From Tubiluchus corallicola (taxonomy: Eukaryota; Priapulida; Priapulimorpha; Priapulimorphida; Tubiluchidae): a stretch of DNA of 27,704 bases. Under the pieces are notes generated by a model, which did not search any database, was not told the DNA's origin, and saw only the letters and a list, made by a program, of their open reading frames with translations. The number at the start of each line of letters is the position of its first letter. Position 1 is the first letter of the stretch. The position numbers and the translations under genes are program-made. The stretch covers positions 42,945 to 70,648 of the forward strand of contig JAQGDQ010001011.1 in the NCBI GenBank assembly GCA_030141605.1, written 5' to 3'. This document shows positions 20,601-27,704 of the stretch, one piece after another.

Positions 20601-23600
20601 TGATGGAGCTGCAGCATCGACTGTGGCTGAGCAGTCCGATCCTTGAACGTCTCCAGGACACACGCCTGGGCAAGGTGTATTGAGATCCTGAGTTGCCCAG
20701 ACAACAGGAACCCCCTCTCTTCCTCCCTGGTGTAGTCCAAAGGAAAGCGGAGCGATACGTTTGGTACCAGGTTGGCTGCCGGAGTCAGTGAGCATGCTGC
20801 ACTGGTCCGCCTTCGGGGCTCCACTTCTGATTTGGAAGGTTTACTCCTCTACACATGGCCGTTGGGTCACTTGACCTCCTCCGCCCTCTAGCCATTGGCT
20901 GCTTGTGCAGCTCCTCCGCCTAGTGTCAGATACAGTGTGGGCATCCCGACTCTAACTCTAACCAATAATAAAATACATAATTCTTTAATGTTCCATTTTG
21001 CAGAAAATATTTGCTGCTTGCTGAAATATCCCGTCTTGATTATTGTGACGTTTCTATTTACGTTAGCGACCTGTATTTTAATTTTTTACCTTTTTGATAT
21101 TAATCATTTGATTATATAATTAGATTAAATTTCTTATTCATGAAAGAAATTGATAACTACAAAATATTGAAGATTCAAAATTGTTTATTTTGTATTAATA
21201 CATTGGAACTCGTACATTAAAAGATACAGCAATTTCAGTAATTCATTAGATAGCAAAAAATAAAGATATTCTGAATAAACAGTAAATTTTGAAGTATACT
21301 TTAACTAAATACCTAGGTAACTGATTTGTGTTGTAGCAATGCAGCAATTTCAGTAATTCATTAGATACCAAAAAATGAAAATATACAAAATAAAAAGTAA
21401 ATTTTGAAGTATACATTAACTAAATACCTAGTTAACTGATTTGTATTGTATTCCATTAAGGAGGCCAGAATTGCAAAAATTTATTTGTGTACAAAAATTG
21501 CAGTTATGCGAAAAATTGTGGTTATTTGGTTATTTCAAGCAACAATAACAGTAAGTAAGTAAGTAAGTTTATTAGTTTATCACCATTTTTAAGATAGGAA
21601 AATACATAACTAAGAGATTTATAAATCTGTACAACAGACAATAATATTACAAAGTGCAAAAGTAATTATTGATTAGTGGTGAAAGAACTTTATCGAGGTC
21701 AGCCACCCTCTCAGAATTGTTACTAATATAATTAGTTAATGCGCATGTACCAGGTAATTAAAAATTATCAGATTTTGCTTTTAAGACGAATGAAAATTGA
21801 GTTAAAATAATGTTCAATAATGGGAAAGAAGAAGACCAACCTGGCAAGGTAGGCCTACGTTCTAAAATAAATAAAAATTATGATAAGTGTAATTACAATG
21901 CAGAGATTTTAAATGATCAGAAATTTTGTTTCTCATTCACTTTCTTTCTTTCATTCATTTGTAGTGTCTGGATGCTGTCATTGTTTTCTGTAACATGCAT
22001 CTTTCGCTTGATCCAAGAAATAAACTTGCAGTTGTAGCCAGTTACACAAACAGCAGGTAAGTGTTGTGTTTTGTTTCTCTCGGAAGGCTCTAGAGAAAAC
22101 CAGAAAACACGCCGTAAAATAAAACTACTTTATTTAGCGAGAATTCTACTCACAAAAGTATGAAGGAACGAGAAATGATTATACTAAACGTGAAAATCTG
22201 GAAAACGTTTAAGCATATCTGAAAATACAAGTATTACGTCCGTGAGATCTGCGTGCTCCGTGTGCGATGTGGGATCCCGTGTCGGCAGCCTGCTTCGCCT
22301 TATATAGCGCACTGTAGAAACTTCCAGAACAAACGTTCGAGAACAATCCAGACGGACTGTAAGACGGTCATTCCGACGGAACGTTCTATGATGTTCTATG
22401 CAATTCTAATTGACGCCAGCGATCTCCACAACAGTAAGCAATAATTTTAAATACTTGTTATTCCAGTGTTTACCATGTGGCTTCATTGTGCTTTTAAAAT
22501 GAGCACACCAAGTTTCTCTTATTATGGAGCCACATTGTGGAATGAATTACCAAACTGTCTCCGAATGGCCGAAAATCTTGGGCAATTTAAACGTCTAATT
22601 AACTCATGGACTGGTGTATCACGTAAACGTGCCATTTGTAAATTCAGCGAACTTCCCAATTTTGTTAAGTCGTAATTAAATGCTGAAATGTTGGCAGAAA
22701 ATTTTTTATTGACCTAGATAGCTTTTTGTGTAAATTTTAGAAAATGTTACTGCCTAAAATTTTTACTGCCTCAATTTTTTACTGTCTCAATTTTTACTGT
22801 CTTCATGTAGTTTTAATTTTTCTTGTACCAATACCTCTGGTGGCATCCAAAAGATTTTAAGAAGTACATATTATTACCATGTTATCGCTCATATACATTA
22901 TGTTTGATATCGGTTTACGAGCTTTAAGCTCATGTTTTGTACTGTTTATATCATACCGATGAAAATAAATATTATCTTATCTTATCTTATCTAAGGCATG
23001 AAATGATGGCGACTTTAAAGCAAACCGGACTCAATGTTAAACTGTACGTAAGGACAATCTACTCTTTAAAATATTGAAAGGAAACATACTATGTTTTGAA
23101 CAATGACTTACGTGAAAGAATTATTACTAGACAAACACAATTTCACGTTCGCGCAGTTCTTCGCTGTTACATGCATTTCGCCATTCGCTAGTTAGACGGG
23201 CACTAGTGCGTGCATTTTGGAGATGCATGGCACAAAAACAGCTGCTGTACCTCTCATTTCAGACGTGTTAGTTTGTGATGAACTACACATGTTCGATAAC
23301 TCATACATGAGCACAGCGGTAAATTTGAAATTTGAATTTTATCTTAAAACTTGCCTAGTTTTAGTACAGCACACTGAGTATCTTACAGTAGCACTGTATT
23401 TCAACTTTCATTTTCGCAAACGCGTACAATATGCTCGTGGAATATTTTTGCTGTTGAAAATGTTAGTTTGTGATGTCTTCATTATTGGGCTCGCCCGCTG
23501 TTAATTAAGTTTTTAATCCCAATTAATTAAGTTAGTTAAGTATACATTTTAATGTTATTTAATTATCAGAAACCCTTTTGCAGTATTAATAGTATCAAAA

Positions 23601-26600
23601 TGTATACTTTTTATCGTACTTGAAAATGGGGTAGTATATGAAAGGGCATCCTGTCTTTCTTTAAATTAATTTTACTAATTAAACAAGATGCATATCACAT
23701 TTACGTGCTCAAATGTTAAGATTTTTCGCAAACATAAAAATAAGCCCAACTACCCAGGTTTCTTCTAGTTTGAATTTCCGGGGTATGAATAAGTTGGGAA
23801 TTGGTTTTCACTGCATTTAACAAATAGAATATTTTTCTCCTTTTTGTCTTGGACTTAACTCAGTGTAGTTAGTTATCGTAAAACAGATTTAAGACGCTAT
23901 GTGCTATGGCTCATCATTGTTGTCTCCATAGAGCTTATGAAAGTAGGTTATTGTCATTATTTAAATGTACAAAATCACTTTTTGTAATATCTGTTATCTC
24001 TAATAAGATTACACAGTTCTAGATATTGCTGATGATCGTGAAAAGGTTAAAGGTTAAGTGTACCTGACAATGCTATTGTGTACATTTAACAATGCCTCGC
24101 ACTTGCAGCCCATGCTGTTGTCATAGTAACAGTTTTAACAGCTAGCTAGAATCTTATCTAGTTGATGTTTTCTTGTTCCTAAGCAAGATTCTGCTAGTAA
24201 ATCACCCTATGCACAGACTAATGCATAATTAAGTAAAGCCCATGCAAAACAACTGAAGTTACTGAGCTGATGCGGAGACGGCTTTGCTTTACCCACGTGT
24301 CACGTAATGGTTGCAGTTAAGATGTGTTGCTGCAGCTGCAGTACACTTGACTCATCGCAATTTACTGGGCGTGTGCACAACGAAACTGTAAAAAGGCTCA
24401 TTCCATGTAATCTAATTAAACTTTGCCATACTTTTTTTTACAGCAAGTTCTTGTTTCCACCACCAGATGTCCTTCCAGCCACTGAGATTCAAGACAATTT
24501 GTCGGTCGCTACCGGGGATGAGAGTAACGACTGTACTGTGAACAGGCCTATGCCTGTTGATGGCAGGCATGAACTTTTGACACACGTAGACGACACAATT
24601 GTGGAGAAATTAAAAGATCTAATGTTAAATGGTGAGTCTCTTCTGCAGTATTTATTTGTTAGAATTACATGTCACATTAAAGGAAGACCGGACGATTGTT
24701 TAGACTCAATCTCATTTTAATTTAGTGTCCAAAATATACATTTTCTTGCCTATACAAGTTAACAACTGTTCTTTATATTTGAATAATTAGCTTAGATAGC
24801 TAATTAACGGCAACCGCATACAGCTATTGTTTACGTCAGAAACTAACCACAGTTTGTGCAGTGGCAGGCGTCTTCCCTTGCGCGTCAAGCACATTTGCAT
24901 GGGCTTTACATCATATGACGTCAGAAACTAACACTGCAGTTCATAATCGTGCTTATCACGGTACCGCCTTCTGTTTATCGGACACGCGAATGTGACAAAA
25001 AGGCGCCACTGCCAATCTTAGTAGATTCACTGAGCCGCGCGTAGCTTTGAAAGTTTAACCAAATTTGAGTATCCGAGGTAATTATTATTTAACCTAAGCT
25101 TTGATTTAAAAAAATCTATCGTAGTTTTCAATACTTTAGAGCATTCTTTATTCTGAACTCGTGTTTACACAATCATCCGGTTTTCCTTTAAATTTACTAT
25201 AACATTTTTTAAACTGATATTTACGAGGTATAAATGTAAATAACGTATTTGAATATTCCACTTCGTATCTGCAGTCTCTAATAAAAAAGACCTGCATGCC
25301 ATCTATGTTCCAATGTGATGAAACTTACCTGCCGCTTGCTGCTGATGCTATACAGTGTCGAAACAGCATGACGATGCAGATACTTGAGTTTGGATATTAT
25401 AGTGAATTGAAATTTTGGCTCAACCACATCTTGATGGTTTAATGTGTATGTATAACACATATATAAACGTCTTCTACTGTTGACAACTCCTTTTTTCCAT
25501 ATTTGTTTAATATGATGTATGTGTTTTGTAATTATAATTTATATGCTTGTATTTGAATAATTCTGTAATTGTATTATTGTTGTTTACCTGTAATCTTGTT
25601 ATTGTCACTCATTGTTTACACCTGCATTGTATTATATCATTGTGTTTTCTACGTGCACATTGTATACTAATGTGTACTGTACCATTCGAGTAACATAATA
25701 AATAATAAATATTAATAATAATAATAATAATAATACATAATAATAATAATAATAATAAATAATAATAAATAAAATAAAAATTATGTACATGATATGCTGC
25801 TAAGCAACTTGGCTTGTTTTATCGCGACTTGCCTTGATTGAATTGCTTTGATTGTTTATTTGATGTGATTTAAAAGTGATTTGCTGAAGCAAGTTTTCAC
25901 TGCATTTCATTTGGTGATTGAAGAACCGCTTTTGTCAGTGTGCAATTTTGCACCTCTGTTTAGTATTAGCTTGTCATAATAATAACGCGTAAATACAAAA
26001 TAAATTTTTAAAAGACTGCATTTGAGTCGTGCCAAAATTTACCAAGATTGGACAAAAATTTGAAAAACATTATCGTATCAGTCCGTTTGGTGTTTAGTGA
26101 CTTTTGAAACACCCGATATGTGGACAAACATTATTGGCATGTTGCCAATTGAGTGAGCGAAATATGGTTTCGTATGGAAATGTATTTAATATTAAAATTT
26201 GCTTCACGAGAAATCATATCGCTTTTATCTTGTAATACATGCTTCAAAATGTAATTATCTTTTTATCTTGTAAATTAACAACACTGCAAATGAGTGAATG
26301 ATTTTTCATATTTTTAGGCGATGAGACGGCCTTGCAAGTTGAGACTCGATTATCTGGAGCTTTAGGATTGGCTCTTTGCTGTATCTTTTACAATTGTGCT
26401 TCAGATATGTTTTAAATTAGTTTGCTGATTTTGATATTTGTTTCGTTAAATTGCATCTAAAGTCAAATAGCGGTAAAATGCTCTTTACTCTTGTTATCGG
26501 TTTATGCAATGGAGATTCTTCGTTGATGATGATTTGTTTAGTTCATTGCTCGGTTGGGCAATAAATTCCTTGAAGTCTTTCAGTCTTTGAGACTAGGCGT

Positions 26601-27343
26601 AAGGAAGCATCGAATTCGAACAAGTTTTTTTTAATCGAATTCCAGGAGAAAGCAAATATATAGATTCGAATAATTCAACACTTCAACTACACATGTTCTT
26701 CATCATTAAAACGTTTGAAACGTCGTGCAGTCAGCACATTTTAGCTGCGATTTCCATAAACAAATTCTAAACAAATTAGTGAAGTTTTACTGCAGTACAA
26801 AATCAACTAATATGCTTGTTCACTGTGAAACTGCTTTTCATTAGTGATTCAAAAATCTTTCAAACTGAATTCAAATTCTATTTTATTTGTGCTAAAAGTG
26901 AGAAACTACGAGGGAAGCATCAGTTCACAGTCGCTAAATTACAAAATTTTCACCCTCCTCCTCTCATTTGGCTTTGCATGTTTGGTGCCCGCGATGCAAG
27001 ACTCCCCTTTCAAAAAACGAGCACATACAGTATTAACTGAAACGTTTAGCAACAGCTGTGCATGCATGACATTCTAGCTGCTGATCTTCAAAGTGCTGCA
27101 CACACCATGAAGATTTCAGTTGATTTTCGCTTACTTTCTTACTGCAGGAAGCCAGTAACGTAGAACTCTTTTGTCTCTGTTGTTTATTCATCTTGACTCT
27201 AAGCTGCAGTTATACATCGTGTCCGTAGAGAATCAAAGCTCGTGGAACAATACAAATCACGCATTGTTGTCATACAAGCTGGAGAAGATCCTGCGTCCCA
27301 GTACCTACCTTTTATGAATTCCATCTTTTCAGCACAAAAAATG
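17682..27343 (+). CDS. GTF2H3: GTF2H3 (TFIIH subunit p34/Tfb4), first six exons; gene continues past the window
   Basis: Coding exons are 17682-17694, 18815-18906, 21965-22056, 24444-24631, 26318-26380 and 27210-27343, all with GT-AG introns and matching phases, giving 194 codons without a stop. Order of conserved blocks: MSERGDEHAGSLLVVILD with NPLWW; CLDAVIVFCNMHL; PRNKLAVVAS; KFLFPPP; HELLTHVDDTIVEKLKDLM; LSGALGLALC-F-IHR across exons 5/6; SRIVVIQAGEDPASQY; FMNSIFSAQK. These line up with human GTF2H3 (about 308 residues). The protein is a von Willebrand A-like subunit that binds p44 in the TFIIH core and acts in transcription initiation and nucleotide excision repair in the nucleus. The C-terminal zinc-binding part lies beyond the right edge. 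Oddities: the spacing between WW and CLDAV is three residues shorter than in human, the exon 2 donor AAT|GTAATT is weak, and exon 3's donor carries a solo LTR. Confidence 0.9.
17925..18640 (+). mobile_element. 5'-truncated LINE: reverse-transcriptase C-terminal tail and (TTGA)n end
   Basis: The frame 17934-18251 ends with a pattern typical of the end of LINE ORF2: YCRTNSARHFIKFTAPNNWN, then FKNYLKRIIF. It is followed by a T-rich 3'UTR, an AATAAA at about 18600 and a (TTGA/TTGATTGA)n tail to about 18640. The copy is 5' truncated, lacks the reverse transcriptase core and lies in GTF2H3 intron 1, same strand. Confidence 0.75.
18931..19367. mobile_element. hAT-type MITE, 437 bp, with perfect 8-bp target duplication
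   Basis: The left end CAGGGCTGGAACTAG and right end CTAGTTCCGCCCCTG are imperfect inverted repeats. Both flanks read GTTGTACT (18923-18930 and 19368-19375), an exact 8-bp duplication as made by hAT transposases. Long G runs lie near 18957-18969 and 18985-18995, and C runs near the right end, so the two ends can pair and either strand can form G-quadruplexes. There is no transposase frame. It sits 24 bp inside GTF2H3 intron 2. Confidence 0.92.
19586..19908. mobile_element. pogo/Tigger-like MITE, degenerate
   Basis: The left terminus begins CAGTCAACCCTCGTTAAACC after a TA; the right terminus is its near complement, ending GGTTTAACGAGGATTTTAC. CAGT...CCTCGTT termini and TA target sites are characteristic of pogo/Tigger DNA transposons. 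The far right bases are mutated, so the second TA is lost. Internal sequence has further GGTCCGG/CCGGA blocks but no transposase. Confidence 0.75.
20219..20499. mobile_element. Second copy of the 16073-type hAT element, inverted and partial
   Basis: Read on the minus strand, this segment matches 16073-16353 almost base for base, beginning with the terminus CAGGGGTGTGCAAATTATCT at 20499. The match stops near 20219 (after GTGTAGTACAG), and left of it the sequence is unrelated to the first copy. The missing end could mean a deletion, or that 16073-16554 is a deletion derivative of a longer element partly kept here. A short Lys-rich frame MDKKKRKTEEEQQ starting at 20160 just outside recalls the N-terminus of some hAT transposases, but it is too short to assign. 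Confidence 0.8.
20515..20955. repeat. Unclassified GC-rich segment, probably an interspersed repeat
   Basis: This 440-bp block is much richer in G+C than the surrounding intron and has sharp edges. It contains ctcggaagacaatggagtg near its left side and a cctccgccctct/ctcctccgcc repeat on the right. Both small minus-strand frames lack recognisable domains and overlap each other. It looks like a foreign or repetitive insertion, directly next to the hAT end at 20499, but no terminal repeats or target duplication could be fixed. Confidence 0.4.
21227..21456. repeat. Two tandem ~115-bp imperfect copies
   Basis: CAGCAATTTCAGTAATTCAT recurs at 21227 and 21342, followed in both by GTAAATTTTGAAGTATAC and TAACTAAATACCTAG(G/T)TAACTG. 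The copies differ by scattered substitutions and small indels. The block is AT-rich, in intron 2 of GTF2H3. Confidence 0.85.
21553..21790 (-). mobile_element. Probable LINE 3' end on the minus strand with (ACTT)n tail
   Basis: On the minus strand an AT-rich 3'UTR-like stretch ends in TAATAAACTTACTTACTTACTT (plus-strand AAGT repeats at about 21550-21568). AATAAA followed by a four-base simple tail is the usual end of CR1/L2-like LINEs. No coding part is kept. The upstream limit is a guess. Confidence 0.5.
22062..22433 (-). mobile_element. Solo LTR, 372 bp, with 5-bp target duplication GTAAG
   Basis: The element has TG...CA ends inside a 7-bp inverted repeat TGTTGTG (22062-22068)/CACAACA (22427-22433). 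Identical GTAAG copies flank it at 22057-22061 and 22434-22438. On the minus strand it reads as an LTR promoter: three TTCnnGAA or GAAnnTTC heat-shock-like motifs (22322-22329, 22336-22343, 22379-22386), then a TATATAAG box (22299-22306), then AATAAA (22129-22134) further down. No internal retroviral-type genes are present, so it is a solo LTR left by recombination. The left GTAAG is the 5' splice site of GTF2H3 exon 3. Confidence 0.9.
22490..22992 (+). mobile_element. 5'-truncated LINE with (TTATC)n tail
   Basis: The frame within 22466-22675 contains FSYYGATLWNELPNCLR then LGQFKRLINSW, the familiar last stretch of LINE ORF2 after the reverse transcriptase. The 3'UTR ends with a hairpin region (GAGCTTTAAGCTC at 22919-22931, flanked by ATCGGT and ACCGAT), an AAATAAAT signal and a TTATC tail (about 22972-22992). 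It lies in GTF2H3 intron 3, same strand. Confidence 0.8.
22993..24443 (+). other. Remainder of GTF2H3 intron 3, no gene seen
   Basis: AT-rich sequence without convincing exons. A 13-bp inverted repeat AAGTATACATTTT/AAAATGTATACTT (23538-23550 and 23597-23609) makes a small hairpin. The intron ends with a clean 3' splice site, CTTTTTTTTTACAG, at 24443. Confidence 0.5.
24632..25489 (+). other. Left part of GTF2H3 intron 4, no gene seen
   Basis: It begins with the donor G|GTGAGTC. It holds a 15-bp perfect direct repeat ACGTCAGAAACTAAC (24833-24847, 24918-24932), a palindromic CRE word TGACGTCA (24916-24923) and an octamer ATTTGCAT (24893-24900). No coding sequence was found. Confidence 0.45.
25490..25785 (+). 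mobile_element. Possible LINE 3' end with (AAT)n tail or microsatellite
   Basis: T- and G-rich 3'UTR-like sequence leads into ATAATAAATAATAAAT and then about 90 bp of AAT/AATA repeats (25697-25785). It may be a LINE tail that expanded into a microsatellite. Only the simple repeat itself is certain. Confidence 0.4.
25786..26317 (+). other. Right part of GTF2H3 intron 4, no gene seen
   Basis: Nothing coding is visible. It closes with the 3' splice site CATATTTTTAG at 26317. Confidence 0.45.
26381..27209 (+). other. GTF2H3 intron 5, no other feature seen
   Basis: The donor is TTTGCT|GTATCT and the acceptor AAGCTGCAG|TT. Joining here makes LALC-F-IHR, which matches the conserved LCYIHR of the family; other nearby splice choices do not. 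The intron has no recognised repeat. Confidence 0.5.
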
Positions 27344-27515
27344 GTACGTCTTAATTGTTTATAATTTTAACATCAAGATTACCCACGGGCTCAAAACAAA
27401 CCAAAGTTAAATGTGATTTAATTAGTCAGAATCAGACTAGCACAAGCGATCTAACATTTGAAATGCTGAAACTGGCTGGCCATCTATAGCGGTCAAACTT
27501 GGGATTGTCACAACA

Positions 27516-27600
27516 GCTGGGGAATATAGTAATCTAAGGGTTATAACATCTGTCTTGTAAGCATTAAGTCCAAGGTTCAAATCCAGCCTGTATTCGTACT
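27516..27600 (+). repeat. Possible tRNA-derived SINE or tRNA-like relic
   Basis: A B-box GGTTCAAATCC (27574-27584) lies after an anticodon-arm-like stretch CATCTGTCTTGTAAGCA (loop CTTGTAA would read TGT, Thr). A poor A-box (TAGTAATCTAAGGG) precedes it. Stem pairing in the anticodon and T arms is broken, so it is not a working tRNA gene. It lies in GTF2H3 intron 6. Confidence 0.4.
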
Positions 27601-27704
27601 TTTCTCCATTCCTGTATTTCAAGTATGGTTTAAAAATTCAGGGTTTGCACTCTTCTTAATGGTATATCTTGCACATACACTTTATAAACATTGAGATTCT
27701 ATAG

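Noticed and set aside
20588-20824. Two overlapping minus-strand frames in the GC-rich block
   Set aside because: No recognised motif and the two overlap in different phases; treated as non-coding repeat sequence.
26381-26417. Reading exon 5 of GTF2H3 through to TAA at 26415-26417, or a donor at 26409
   Set aside because: The donor at 26381 joined to the acceptor at 27209 restores LC-F-IHR, which matches the family; the alternatives give unrelated residues.
27222-27229. Acceptor CCGTAG at 27228 for GTF2H3 exon 6
   Set aside because: It would drop the conserved IHR residues encoded from 27210 and needs a different, weaker upstream donor.

Overview
The window is nuclear DNA of a multicellular animal, most likely a non-arthropod invertebrate. 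It carries three animal genes with spliceosomal introns, AT-rich non-coding DNA, many LINE 3' ends, hAT and pogo MITEs, a solo LTR and degenerate TTAGGG-type repeats. I cannot name the species. Gene identities rest on reading motifs by eye and on remembered family sequences; no search was run.

Layout. (1) 1-9363: mostly repeats, and probably the promoter, a non-coding first exon and a roughly 6.9-kb 5'UTR intron of a FARP-type gene. This part holds LINE 3' ends, a 571-bp (GA)n tract, degenerate TTAGGG repeats, a 21-unit 93-bp minisatellite and the C-terminal piece of an antisense LINE. (2) 9364-12519: one uninterrupted reading frame for a 1051-residue FERM-RhoGEF(DH)-PH-PH protein of the FARP1/FARP2 family, followed by a long AT-rich 3'UTR. 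(3) 16755-17532, minus strand: a two-exon CCDC43 gene, convergent with FARP. (4) 17682-27343, plus strand: six exons of GTF2H3 (TFIIH subunit p34/Tfb4), running off the right edge. CCDC43 and GTF2H3 start head to head across 149 bp, which looks like a shared divergent promoter with a CCAAT box and a central 12-bp palindrome. The short open frames listed by a naive scan do not show these two genes as units; I assembled them from splice sites, phases and protein similarity.

The GTF2H3 introns are full of transposons. The most striking is a 372-bp solo LTR between two copies of GTAAG, where the duplicated target is the 5' splice site of exon 3 itself. The LTR has heat-shock-element-like motifs and a TATA box pointing antisense to the gene. 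A hAT MITE with a perfect 8-bp target duplication sits 24 bp past the 5' splice site of exon 2.

Functionally the three genes are unrelated housekeeping or signalling genes: a Rho-family exchange factor at the membrane, a coiled-coil protein of unclear function, and a core subunit for transcription and nucleotide excision repair. I found no prokaryotic-style system, CRISPR array or operon.
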